The position numbers and the translations under genes are program-made. The notes under the pieces are model-generated. The model had not been told where the DNA came from. It did no database searches and saw only the letters and a list, made by a program, of their open reading frames with translations. Source: Treponema sp. (GTDB lineage: Bacteria; Spirochaetota; Spirochaetia; Treponematales; Treponemataceae). From it: a stretch of DNA of 44,200 nt. The DNA lies in assembly GCA_024698325.1 (NCBI GenBank), contig JAILRG010000068.1, positions 1 through 44,200 of the forward strand, written 5' to 3'. This document shows positions 31,146 to 39,729 of the stretch, piece by piece; the stretch's first letter is position 1; every line of letters begins with the position of its first letter.

Positions 31146-32753
31146 TTATTCAGCTCTCCCGTAAAGTGTAGTCATGCATGCAAGCGCCTCTGCACAAGCG
31201 TCGGCACGAGCGCCGATGAGCATATCATGTTCCATGCGCCAGCACCAGTTCCTGCCGCTTGTCGAGGGCGTATTCATGCGGGCTTCGCTAGAAAGCGCAT
31301 ACAAATCCTGCATCGGAATGACGGCAAACTGCGCGACCGAAGACAATGCAAGCCGGACAAGCGCCGCGCAGAGGGAGCCAGAGCGCATCATGCCGGCCGC
31401 GTCCTCCTGAGAGCAGGCTTTTCCCGTTACGTACGAGGCTACAAGCGCAAGCTGCTCGCCCGGCAGCGACTGGAGCCAGCCCTGCGTCGTGTCGTTGTCA
31501 TGAGAGCCGGTGTACACAACGCAGTTTTTGCTGTAGGTGTGCGGCAAAAATGCATTTACAAGGTTTCCGCCAGCGTACTCGGCAGTATCAAAGGCAAACT
31601 GCAGGATTTTCATGCCGGGTAAGCCTGCGCCGTCGCGGAGGCTGCGCACTTCATCCGTAATGACGCCCAAATCCTCTGCAATCAGCGGAAGCTCTCCAAG
31701 CGATGCACGGATTGCGTCAAACAGAGCGCGGCCGGGGCCTTTTTTCCATTCACCTGTAACCGCCGTAGCGCTTCCATAGGGAATCGACCAGTAGGCCTCA
31801 AATCCGCGGAAATGGTCTATGCGCACAAAATCTGTCAGCGTAAGCATCTGCGTAATGCGCGAAATCCACCAGCTGTAGCCGTCTTTTTTCATCGCCTTCC
31901 AGTCGTACAGCGGATTTCCCCACAGCTGGCCGGTCGCGCTAAAGTAATCCGGCGGAACTCCGGCAACCGCTTTCGGCACGCCGTTTTTATCAAGCTGGAA
32001 CAAACGCTGGTTTGCCCAGACATCGGCGCTGTCAGGAGCCACAAAAATCGGAATGTCGCCGATAATCGAAATGCCGTTTTCGTTGGCATAGCGCTTAAGG
32101 GCCTTCCACTGACAGAACGCAAAGAACTGAATCACCTTAAAGGCTTCGACGTCCTGCTGATGCGACGCATTCCATGCAGCGACAGCTCCTTCCTCGTGGC
32201 GCGCAAGGCCTTTTTCCCAGTAGACATTCCAGGAGCCGGCAACAGCGGATTTTGTACGCTCAGCTTCTTCAGCCGCCTTTGCATCATAATAGCCCTTGAT
32301 GCTCATAAAGGAAGCGTAATCTTCAAGCCAGAAGGCATTTTCAGCGCAGAACTGCCCGAAAGCTTCGCGGGCAGCCGAAGCGGCATTTTCCAGAAAGAAC
32401 GCGGCGCCCGCTTTAAGGACAGGCATTTTCCACCAGACGACAGCCCCGTAGTCAACAGGCCCGGATGCACTGATGTAGGAAGGTGGAACGGCCGAAGCGG
32501 CATCAATCCAGCCTTTTTCCGCCAGAAGCGGAAGGTCAATCAGCAGCGGATTAAGGGCAAACGTCGAAAAAGACTGGTACGGGCTGTCACCGTAGCCGGT
32601 AGGCCCAAGAGGAAGCACCTGCCACAAAGAAAGCCGGGCTTTTTTCAGAAAATCAACAAAAGAAAAGGCCGCTTTTCCCAGCGTACCGATTCCCGGAGAG
32701 TCCGCGAGCGATGTCGGATGCAGCAAAATGCCTGCAGAGCGTAAGCTATTCAT
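31146..32753 (-). CDS. malQ: 4-alpha-glucanotransferase (amylomaltase)
   Basis: GH77 enzyme that moves glucan chains between maltodextrins and releases glucose, in the cytoplasm. In 535 residues the start GILLHPTSLADSPGIGTLGKAA, the acceptor-site block IGDIPIFVAPDSADVWAN and the catalytic parts FVRIDHFRGFEAYW, PLIAEDLGVIT and YTGSHDNDTTQGW are all clear (nucleophile Asp in RIDHFR, acid/base Glu in AEDLG, third Asp in HDNDT). The frame opens far upstream, but homology and the promoter set the start at 32753. There is no Shine-Dalgarno, and the -10 box ends six bases before the ATG. It leads the malQ-chrA-chrA-secreted protein-rluA operon. Confidence 0.97.
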   Translation of the reverse strand: MNSLRSAGILLHPTSLADSPGIGTLGKAAFSFVDFLKKARLSLWQVLPLGPTGYGDSPYQSFSTFALNPLLIDLPLLAEKGWIDAASAVPPSYISASGPVDYGAVVWWKMPVLKAGAAFFLENAASAAREAFGQFCAENAFWLEDYASFMSIKGYYDAKAAEEAERTKSAVAGSWNVYWEKGLARHEEGAVAAWNASHQQDVEAFKVIQFFAFCQWKALKRYANENGISIIGDIPIFVAPDSADVWANQRLFQLDKNGVPKAVAGVPPDYFSATGQLWGNPLYDWKAMKKDGYSWWISRITQMLTLTDFVRIDHFRGFEAYWSIPYGSATAVTGEWKKGPGRALFDAIRASLGELPLIAEDLGVITDEVRSLRDGAGLPGMKILQFAFDTAEYAGGNLVNAFLPHTYSKNCVVYTGSHDNDTTQGWLQSLPGEQLALVASYVTGKACSQEDAAGMMRSGSLCAALVRLALSSVAQFAVIPMQDLYALSSEARMNTPSTSGRNWCWRMEHDMLIGARADACAEALACMTTLYGRAE

Positions 32754-32759
32754 GCCAGT

Positions 32760-32788
32760 ATTGTAAGCAAGAGGCGCGATTTTTTCAA
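32760..32788 (-). promoter_or_regulatory. Promoter of malQ, predicted leaderless
   Basis: On the minus strand, -35 TTGAAA (32783-32788), a 17-base spacer and -10 TACAAT (32760-32765). Only six bases separate it from the ATG at 32753, so the expected start of transcription is at or next to the first codon. Confidence 0.75.
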
Positions 32789-32946
32789 TAAAGCTTGGTA
32801 CGGGCGAACGAAAGCAGCGGGGCGACTCATCCGGCAACGGGCTATCCGTGGTTCCGCTACCGCTCCATTCCTCACGCTGTTCGGAACGCTTCGCGCCACT
32901 CCTATCCCGCGCAAGCATTGTACTGCCAGAAAAGGCGTAAAGGCGC

Positions 32947-34272
32947 TTATTGGCGCAGGTACGCAAGCAGATGAGCTGCCAGGTTTCCGAGGGAGATAAG
33001 ATCTGCGGAAAAGGCGCGGAACGAGGCGGTAAGCTCATCCCCATGCAGGAGCAGCTCCAGAAGCGCGGCATCGTCGAACGTACCGGATTTGTTGTAGGTA
33101 AGCCAGCAGCGTTCAAGCGGCGCATACAGCGCGGAAGGAATGTATGGCTTAAGCCGGTCAAGCAGCGCCTGCACCTTTACGGTCTGGTACTCGTCTTCCT
33201 GCGGATATGCGTGCCACAAAAACGGGACGCCGCAAAGGCATGCACGCGAAAGGCTGTCTTCGCCGCGCACAAAGTTAAAGCCCGCGCAGGAAAGCACCTG
33301 GTCCCAGTCCTGCTGCGGAAGGAATGGCAGCGCTGTCGCCGGAAACGGCTTTGCGGCTTTTTCCCAGGCGGCAAAAAACGGCGCTGCGCTCTTTCCGGCG
33401 GCAACAAGCGCATGCACGGAAAAAGCGGCGTCTCCCGCTTCCCGCCGCATGCGCTGGGCTTCTGTCAGCGCGTGCACCACCGGCGTAAAATCGCGTTCAT
33501 AGCTGAATATCGGTACAAAAAACGGCTTCGGTTCGGACACAGACGCGCCTGCAGCACGCACAGCAGAAACTGCGCTTTCCCCGGCAGAAGCGTTCCCAGC
33601 GCTGCAAGTAGCACGCACTGCGCTTTCCCCGGCAAAAGCATTTCCCGCGCCGCGACAGCTACCTGCGTCAGCAGCTAGCAGCGCCTGCACCTGCGCCGGA
33701 AGACGCCGGCTGGAAAGCGCCTGCATAAACGGCTCGTCGAGCGTAAGCCCGCCTGTCTTTTCCGTAAAGCCCGGCATAAAGTTCACTTTTTTTACATATA
33801 TGCTTCTTGTGCCGCTTTTCAGACAGTGGAAATCATCAGCATACGGTTCGGCCGTCAGGTATTCAACGTTCAGAATGCGGACAACGTGCACTTCCGTTGC
33901 AAGCGGGTTGGAGCCAAACAGCAGTTTTTCAAGCCAGTCCGGGCGCCCGCACTGGAAGCACTCAAGGATAATGTCCGGCGCCTCCTCGGTAAAATGCGCC
34001 GTGCAGACGCTATCGGCATTCCAGTCAAACACCTGCCAGGCTCTTGCAGCGCTCGAAGTGCCGGACGCAACCGGAGCGGCTATTTCCTGCACGCTCGCGC
34101 TGTCGTCAATGGCTGGCGCCATGCTTTTAAAGGCGGCCAAATCACTCACGATAAGGCGCAGGCGCAGGCTTCCGTCAAGCTCAGAAAGCGCGCGGGAAAG
34201 ACGGTACACAAAACCGATGTCGCCGTAATTATCAACAACACGGCACAAAATCGTTATATTCAGACTACTCAT
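32947..34272 (-). CDS. earP: Protein-arginine rhamnosyltransferase for EF-P (EarP)
   Basis: EarP uses dTDP-rhamnose to rhamnosylate an Arg on elongation factor P, which lets EF-P rescue ribosomes stalled at polyproline. The 441-residue protein has the start ILCRVVDNYGDIGFVYRLSRAL with the family's catalytic Asp pair (D14, D18). The C-terminal donor-site motif FVRGEDSLSRA (RGEDS 336-340) is followed by FLWHAYPQEDEY. A stretch of about 48 residues (201-248) between the two Rossmann lobes is Ala/Ser/Gly-rich and coded by repeats. SD GGGGAG precedes the ATG. No efp or rhamnose genes are in the window. It is third in the HtrA-lipase-EarP operon. Confidence 0.92.
   Translation of the reverse strand: MSSLNITILCRVVDNYGDIGFVYRLSRALSELDGSLRLRLIVSDLAAFKSMAPAIDDSASVQEIAAPVASGTSSAARAWQVFDWNADSVCTAHFTEEAPDIILECFQCGRPDWLEKLLFGSNPLATEVHVVRILNVEYLTAEPYADDFHCLKSGTRSIYVKKVNFMPGFTEKTGGLTLDEPFMQALSSRRLPAQVQALLAADAGSCRGAGNAFAGESAVRATCSAGNASAGESAVSAVRAAGASVSEPKPFFVPIFSYERDFTPVVHALTEAQRMRREAGDAAFSVHALVAAGKSAAPFFAAWEKAAKPFPATALPFLPQQDWDQVLSCAGFNFVRGEDSLSRACLCGVPFLWHAYPQEDEYQTVKVQALLDRLKPYIPSALYAPLERCWLTYNKSGTFDDAALLELLLHGDELTASFRAFSADLISLGNLAAHLLAYLRQ
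33569..33634. repeat. Direct repeat inside earP
   Basis: An exact 18-base string (ACTGCGCTTTCCCCGGCA) occurs at 33569-33586 and 33617-33634, 48 bases apart, in frame. It codes for the Gly/Glu/Ser/Ala repeat in the lobe linker. Confidence 0.85.
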
Positions 34273-34287
34273 ATGACTCCCCTGCCT

Positions 34288-36468
34288 TTAGAAACGGATG
34301 CCAAACTGAAACGACGGAACGGCTTTTACGCTCGAGGACAAAGCAAGTCCGTGCATCGAGTTATGGCGCAGCGCATTATCAAAAGCGCGCTCGTTAAAGC
34401 CGTCAATGCAAAAATCATAGCTTGCAGCGCCAAAGAACAGCACGCGGCGCCGGGGCTTAAGCGCAAGCGAAAAGCGGACTGAAGGCACAAAGTAAAAGCC
34501 CGACTCGTCATCATCATTGGAAAAAGGCGTATCAAAATCCTGCACGAAATGACACAAGCCTTCAGTTTCCAGCTGCACGGCGCCCCAGAGCGTCTGCCGG
34601 GTTCCCAGTCCCGCCGTCAGCTGCAGCGTGTCATACAGCGCGTTTGAACGGTGACTTACAAGCGCAGTTCCGAACAAAGCCGGCGCCCCCAGCTGAATGC
34701 CGCCGGAGAGCACCCAGTTTGAGTTCATGCCGGTCTCGAACAGCAGGTTAACATCCCAGATAGAGGATAAATCAGCCTTTTTGATATACGCGCCGGCAAC
34801 AGCCCCCTTGATTTTTTCCGGCTCCACCATGTGCTGCGCAAGGTTTTCGCGGCCGGCAGAGAACCGGTATGCCATTCCTTTATGCAGATACACCCGGCGC
34901 TTCTCCTCAACAGAGCGCAGGATTCCGCCGGCATCATACTGCTCAAGGCGCACGCTTACCGGCGTCGGCACCAGGCTCGAATGATACAGCACAACGGTAA
35001 AGTCAGCATTTCCCGGAAGGCCGATAACCAGCGAAGCGGGCGTCAGCTGCAGAGCCGCCGCCGGCAGCGTAATGCTCTTATACACGACTCTGTTATCCAG
35101 AATCTGCACAAGGACGTTCCCGTCTTTATCAAATACGGCGCCCTCAAAACTGCCGCTTATAACGAGCTGGGAACTGCCCATCGTCGAAAAAAGCTCGTCT
35201 TCTTCCAGCGACAGCATATTCGCAAGGTACATTTCGTTTGCATGCATATCCAGCGCGGCAAACGAAAGCCGGCCTAAAAGCCCGTCTGTCGCCGAGTTAA
35301 GCCAGGTGCCGAGGAGCGGGCTGTCCTGCGTGCTGTACTCCAGGATATTCCTGTCGCCGGAAAACACCTTCCGCATAAGCCGCTCAGCCTTGTTATGCAG
35401 TCCCAGCGCGCCGCTGTAATAGCTTGCGACATTTTTGTTCATCTGCGAGAGCATCCGGGTAACCTGCACCGGAATGAACGGGCCGGTCCCGAAAGGCTCG
35501 TAGTTTCTAAGCAAAAGCTTCTGATACACGCTGTTCACGCGCGGAAACAGCTTTTCCGCATACAGTGCAGGATCTGCATTCCAGTAATTGACCATGGCCC
35601 TGCAGCGGCCGTATTTTGTGAACTGCCAGCGGTTACGGGAAAGCGGCACTGTCGGCACAATGTCCTCTTCGTTGATGATGTTCCAGATAAAGCCGTATTT
35701 TTCCGAAGAGGCGTCTTTGTCTGTCGTCACATTGGGCGTCGCAAACGTATACACATAGAGGTTTTCTGGAGTGAACAGCCGGTTCTGAATCAAAAGGGAG
35801 CCGAGCAGGTTCGCGACAGCAGCGCCGCGGCTGTGACCGGTCACCAGAAAACAGGCACGGCTCATATCAATGTGATTTTCGAGCAGGTAGGTGTAGAATG
35901 CGGTCAGCACCTGCTGAGTTGCGCGCGTAAAACCGGAATGCATGGTGACGACGCTGTTTTCCGAACTGGTAGCGCCGATATCCAGATTGGAGATCCATTC
36001 ATTGGCGTTAAGCGGCGTTCCCCTGATGACAACGCAGACAAGCGTGCGCTTTCCGCCTGCAGTCTGAATCTCGCGCCGGGCAAAACTGAACGCGCACTGG
36101 TCGTTTCCCCAGACAGGATCTGCGTAGTCAACATCGTAGTGATAGTCAATATTCTCGCGGGAAAAGCCGAGCGCACTGTAGCAAAGCGAAAGGCTGTCAG
36201 TAAAAGAAGCCGCATCGACAGCATCGTAGGAAGCGGCGGAAAGAATGCAGGCAATACGCGCGATGCCGTGATGATAGGCTGTCGCAGGCTTTGCGCAGAA
36301 CCAGCTTTCGTCCCATGCGGCTTCCAGCGGAACCGGCTTTTCGGTAGCCGTCACGAGGCTTTTTACCGGGAAAGTAACACTGTGACTTTCAGCTCCAGCG
36401 GCATTTCCGGCAGCAAATACGGCTGCAAAAGAAAGCCAGGGAGCCAGAATCCTGGCAAACGGGCGCAT
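34288..36468 (-). CDS. Class 3 lipase with possible C-terminal beta-barrel
   Basis: A 726-residue exported protein. Signal peptide (1-25), then a lipase class 3 domain with the nucleophile elbow LVTGHSRGAAVANLLG (GHSRG 211-215, Ser213) and EEDIVPTVPLSRNRW, supplying the Asp-containing block. A beta-rich middle follows (about 430-540). The last 150 residues alternate polar and aromatic strands (VPSVRFSLAL, VLFFGAASYDF) and end in FQFGIRF, with a terminal Phe as in outer-membrane barrels, so the protein may be anchored in the outer membrane. The ATG lies just behind the HtrA stop, in the same operon. It hydrolyses lipids or esters; the substrate is unknown. Confidence 0.85.
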   Translation of the reverse strand: MRPFARILAPWLSFAAVFAAGNAAGAESHSVTFPVKSLVTATEKPVPLEAAWDESWFCAKPATAYHHGIARIACILSAASYDAVDAASFTDSLSLCYSALGFSRENIDYHYDVDYADPVWGNDQCAFSFARREIQTAGGKRTLVCVVIRGTPLNANEWISNLDIGATSSENSVVTMHSGFTRATQQVLTAFYTYLLENHIDMSRACFLVTGHSRGAAVANLLGSLLIQNRLFTPENLYVYTFATPNVTTDKDASSEKYGFIWNIINEEDIVPTVPLSRNRWQFTKYGRCRAMVNYWNADPALYAEKLFPRVNSVYQKLLLRNYEPFGTGPFIPVQVTRMLSQMNKNVASYYSGALGLHNKAERLMRKVFSGDRNILEYSTQDSPLLGTWLNSATDGLLGRLSFAALDMHANEMYLANMLSLEEDELFSTMGSSQLVISGSFEGAVFDKDGNVLVQILDNRVVYKSITLPAAALQLTPASLVIGLPGNADFTVVLYHSSLVPTPVSVRLEQYDAGGILRSVEEKRRVYLHKGMAYRFSAGRENLAQHMVEPEKIKGAVAGAYIKKADLSSIWDVNLLFETGMNSNWVLSGGIQLGAPALFGTALVSHRSNALYDTLQLTAGLGTRQTLWGAVQLETEGLCHFVQDFDTPFSNDDDESGFYFVPSVRFSLALKPRRRVLFFGAASYDFCIDGFNERAFDNALRHNSMHGLALSSSVKAVPSFQFGIRF

Positions 36469-36469
36469 A

Positions 36470-37795
36470 TCAGAGCGACGTGCTTGTTCCGGCAGTATTG
36501 GACAGCGCCTGTGTTTCTGCGCTGTCGAGCGTAACTTTCAGCTTTATGTCCTGACCGTCGCGGTGAACGGTCAGCATGACCGTGTCGCCGGGGCGCTTGC
36601 TTTCTAAGGCGCTGGTGTATTCGGCGTAGGTGCGCACTTTTATGTTGTCGACACCCGTAATAATGTCGCCGCCTAAGTAAATGGTCTTGGGATTAAAGCG
36701 GCTTCCGTACTGCACCGCCTGCGTGCCGCCCTTAAGGCCAGCCTTTTCTGCGCTGCTGCCGGATTTTACCACGCTGACAAGCACGCCATAGCTGATGTCG
36801 AGGCGCGCATACTGGGCAATGGAGCTGGTCATCTGCACCGGCGTTATCGCGATAATGCCGCGGTGAACCTTGCCGTATTTTAAAAGGTCGTTTACAACGC
36901 GGCGCGCCGTAGTGACAGGGACCGCAAAGCCGACGCCCGCGCTTGAACCGGAATTGGAAATAATCATCGTGTTGATGCCAATCATTCTGCCTTTCGTATC
37001 GAGCAGCGGGCCGCCGGAATTCCCCGGGTTAATCGCAGCGTCAGTCTGAATCATATTGCGGATAATCACGTTGTCGCTTTCCTGAATCGGGCGCCCCAGT
37101 CCGGAAATAATGCCGGTAGTCATCGTGCGCTCCAGGGCAAACGGGTTTCCGATGGCGATGACTTTCTGCCCGACTTTAAGGCTTTCGCTGTCGCCAAAAT
37201 CAATCGTCGTAAGCTTTACGTTCTCCGGCGGGTCAAACTTAAGGACGGCGATGTCGCTGTTTACGTCGCGCCCGACAACCGTGCCGTCGTAGGTAGAGCC
37301 GTCGTAGAGAGAAATGCTGATTTTGCTTGCATTGGAAATGACATGTACGTTCGTCACAACGTAGCCGCGCTTATCGATGATGGAGCCGCTTCCAGAACCG
37401 CCGTCCTGCACGACCGGCTCAAAAAACCAGTTGAAGCCCTGCACCTGCGTGGTGATGTTCACAACCGCTTCGTTGCATTTTTCATATACGGAAATATTCT
37501 GCTCTTCGTCTGTCGTATACACGCTGTCGCGAACGATCGTTCCCCGCCGCTCCGTGCCAACCGGGGATTCAAGAGAGCCGGCCGTTTTGTCAGACTGCTG
37601 CACAAGTGCGCCTTCAGGAGCATCTTCGCTGACAGCTTCGGCATTAGCTTCGAAAGTCGCCTGAGCGCCATCTCCGGCTGTTTTTACCGGAATCTTTCCT
37701 GTTATAAAGAGAAAACAGACTGCTGCGACAGTCATGCCGAAAACAGCTCCAGCTGCAGAAGCACGTACCAGGTGCCGGCGTGTATATAATTCCAT
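36470..37795 (-). CDS. HtrA/DegP-type serine protease
   Basis: A periplasmic, probably membrane-anchored quality-control protease (441 residues). Layout: membrane anchor or uncleaved signal (about 10-33), a Ser/Glu-rich linker, trypsin-like domain with H151 (VVTNVHVIS), D181 (NSDIAVLKFD) and S260 (NPGNSGGPL), then one PDZ domain (about 325-425). A single PDZ and an N-terminal anchor fit the DegS/HtrA type. SD GAGG and a good promoter (37819-37847) precede it. It leads the operon with the lipase and earP, which suggests an envelope-stress link. Confidence 0.95.
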   Translation of the reverse strand: MELYTRRHLVRASAAGAVFGMTVAAVCFLFITGKIPVKTAGDGAQATFEANAEAVSEDAPEGALVQQSDKTAGSLESPVGTERRGTIVRDSVYTTDEEQNISVYEKCNEAVVNITTQVQGFNWFFEPVVQDGGSGSGSIIDKRGYVVTNVHVISNASKISISLYDGSTYDGTVVGRDVNSDIAVLKFDPPENVKLTTIDFGDSESLKVGQKVIAIGNPFALERTMTTGIISGLGRPIQESDNVIIRNMIQTDAAINPGNSGGPLLDTKGRMIGINTMIISNSGSSAGVGFAVPVTTARRVVNDLLKYGKVHRGIIAITPVQMTSSIAQYARLDISYGVLVSVVKSGSSAEKAGLKGGTQAVQYGSRFNPKTIYLGGDIITGVDNIKVRTYAEYTSALESKRPGDTVMLTVHRDGQDIKLKVTLDSAETQALSNTAGTSTSL

Positions 37796-37818
37796 GACAA
37801 AACCTCGTTACCCAAAAA

Positions 37819-37847
37819 AGTATGCTGCATTTACCAAGATTTTTCAA
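37819..37847 (-). promoter_or_regulatory. Promoter of the HtrA-lipase-EarP operon
   Basis: On the minus strand, -35 TTGAAA (37842-37847), a 17-base spacer and -10 CATACT (37819-37824). The 14 bases AAATGCAGCATACT, ending with the -10, are identical to those of the pfp promoter. Confidence 0.78.
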
Positions 37848-37909
37848 CGGATTTTTTTAATCCTAAATTAATCAATTGACTATACACTTATACGAGCATG
37901 GAGGTCTCT

Positions 37910-37984
37910 ATGAAACACACTCATCAGATGTTGTTATGCGCAGTCTCAACAACACTTTTAGCAGCAGGTCTGGTCAGCGCTTAA
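37910..37984 (+). CDS. 24-codon signal-peptide mini-ORF
   Basis: ATG at 37910, preceded by GGAGG, opens a frame of 24 residues, MKHTHQMLLCAVSTTLLAAG then LVSA, and stops with TAA. That is a nearly complete secretion signal, ending in an AxA-like LVSA cleavage motif with no mature protein behind it. It converges with pfp and overlaps its last codons by 11 bases. It could be the remnant of a decayed exported-protein gene, or a true short peptide. The upstream stretch is AT-rich but has no well-spaced promoter. Confidence 0.45.
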   Translation: MKHTHQMLLCAVSTTLLAAGLVSA

Positions 37985-39677
37985 CCGCGATGTTTGACCA
38001 GGCCTCGAATCTGCTCTTTTCTTCCGATTCCAGTCGCAGCGTTTCGGTAATGCGGTTGCACAGCTCATCCGGGCCGAAATACTGCACGGGACCGGGATGC
38101 TGGTAACATGTCTCGATTGCCCAGCGGTCACGGTTTTTCGCAAATTCGTTAAAGGCCGCGCCGTTCAAGTCTACGAGTGATTTTGCGATAACCGGCACCC
38201 ACTCACCCTTGCGTTCTTCCATATTCATCATCATGGTAAGCGGAACGCCGCCAGCGCTCCATTCCGTCGAAGGCCGCGCAAGATTTTTTACGCAGGCAAG
38301 GTAGCCGTTCGCGCCATTTGCAATCAGCTCGAATGCAGTAAGCCCCAGCGCATAGCAGTACGTCGCATCAAAGTTTGACGGGAACGCGGACCGCCCCTCG
38401 TAGCCGTAGAACTCAGCAATCGGCGCAAACGTACCCTTGTACGTTCCAGCGCCAGTCATGCCTTCAAGATAATCCCGAATCAGAATGATAAAAAGCTTTT
38501 CAATCTCAATCTGAGAGACAAGGATATTTCCGTGCGGGTCGCGAAGCCCCAGAAACTGCTCTGCAAGTTCTGCAGGCAGCTGGTCGAGCGTGTGGTACGC
38601 TTCCGGCGACAGCTTGGTAACAAGCCATTTCTTTTTCAGCTCCAGCGTCGTAAGCGCCGTAAACACATGCTCATATTCCTTCCAGTTACGGTTCAGCTCG
38701 GCAATCAGGTTTGCCGTCTCAGGAATAAACTCGACAATACCCTCGGGAATCAGGATGACGCCAAAGTTTTCGCCATTCTCTGCCCGGCGCGCAATAATCT
38801 GGCAGATGTCGTACAGAATGCGCTTTAGGGACATGTTCTTTGCCTTGATTTCCTCGCCAATCAGGCAGATGTTCGGATGAATCTGCAGGGCGCATTCAAG
38901 GGCGATGTGGCTTGCGCTGCGTCCCATAAGCTTTACGAAGTTCCAGTATTTGCCGGAAGACTTTGTGTCGCGGGCAAGGTCGCCGATAAGGCTTGCGTAC
39001 ACTTTTGTCGATGTGTCAAACCCAAAGCTTGTCTCGATGTGGTCGTTTTTAAGGTCGCCGTCAATTGTTTTGGGAACGCCAATAACCTGCACCGGCACCT
39101 GCTTCTGGGCAAAAATCTCGGCAAGCAGCGCAGCATTCGTGTTCGAGTCGTCGCCGCCGACAATTACCAGAGAGTCAAGGTTAAGAGCCTGCACGGTTTT
39201 GATGGTCGCTTCAATCTGTTCTGCCGTTTCGATTTTTGTGCGGCCGCTGCCGATGATGTCAAAACCGCCGGTGTTGCGGTGGAAGTCAATCTTTTCTTTC
39301 GTGAGTATTTCGTAGTCGCCGTTCAGCAGGCCCGCAGCCCCGCCGTGGAAGCCCACAAGCTCGGAGTCTGGATTGGCTGCTGTCAGCCCGTCAAAAAGAC
39401 CTGCAAGCACGTTGTGGCCGCCCGGGGCCTGTCCCCCGCTCAAAAGCACTCCGCAACGGCGCTTTTTTGAAGCGGCAGGATTTTCGCCTTTCGTAAAAGT
39501 AACGGCAGGCTTACCGATGGTTTCTTTATAAAATTCACGCACTTTCTGCTCGTCGCGGGGCGGCAGGGAAAGCGTGCTTGTTTCCAGTTGTATTTCTGAC
39601 GCCGGTTTGGTCAGAATTTCAGGAAGCACGGGTTTGAACTCATACCGTGCCTTTTGTAATACTGAAATGGTATCCAT
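37974..39677 (-). CDS. pfp: Pyrophosphate-dependent 6-phosphofructokinase
   Basis: Phosphorylates fructose 6-phosphate with pyrophosphate instead of ATP, reversibly, in glycolysis. The 567-residue long form has LLSGGQAPGGHNVLAGLFDGL (79-98), the PPi-specific GGDDS (174-178; the second Asp hinders ATP binding), PKTIDGDLKN (202-211) with the catalytic Asp, and a MGRSASHIALE block. The length fits the long (plant beta-like) class, known in spirochetes. There is no Shine-Dalgarno, and the -10 box ends seven bases before the ATG, so the mRNA is probably leaderless. Single gene. Confidence 0.96.
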   Translation of the reverse strand: MDTISVLQKARYEFKPVLPEILTKPASEIQLETSTLSLPPRDEQKVREFYKETIGKPAVTFTKGENPAASKKRRCGVLLSGGQAPGGHNVLAGLFDGLTAANPDSELVGFHGGAAGLLNGDYEILTKEKIDFHRNTGGFDIIGSGRTKIETAEQIEATIKTVQALNLDSLVIVGGDDSNTNAALLAEIFAQKQVPVQVIGVPKTIDGDLKNDHIETSFGFDTSTKVYASLIGDLARDTKSSGKYWNFVKLMGRSASHIALECALQIHPNICLIGEEIKAKNMSLKRILYDICQIIARRAENGENFGVILIPEGIVEFIPETANLIAELNRNWKEYEHVFTALTTLELKKKWLVTKLSPEAYHTLDQLPAELAEQFLGLRDPHGNILVSQIEIEKLFIILIRDYLEGMTGAGTYKGTFAPIAEFYGYEGRSAFPSNFDATYCYALGLTAFELIANGANGYLACVKNLARPSTEWSAGGVPLTMMMNMEERKGEWVPVIAKSLVDLNGAAFNEFAKNRDRWAIETCYQHPGPVQYFGPDELCNRITETLRLESEEKSRFEAWSNIAVKR

Positions 39678-39684
39678 GTGGCTC

Positions 39685-39713
39685 AGTATGCTGCATTTTC
39701 AGCCATTTTTCAA
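39685..39713 (-). promoter_or_regulatory. Promoter of pfp, predicted leaderless
   Basis: On the minus strand, -35 TTGAAA (39708-39713), a 17-base spacer and -10 CATACT (39685-39690). Seven bases separate the -10 from the ATG at 39677. Confidence 0.75.
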
Positions 39714-39729
39714 TGTAAATTTCATATTT

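Noticed and set aside
32754..33161. 136-codon N-terminal extension of malQ
   Set aside because: It shows no GH77 features, overlaps earP, and a complete promoter lies within it just before ATG 32753.
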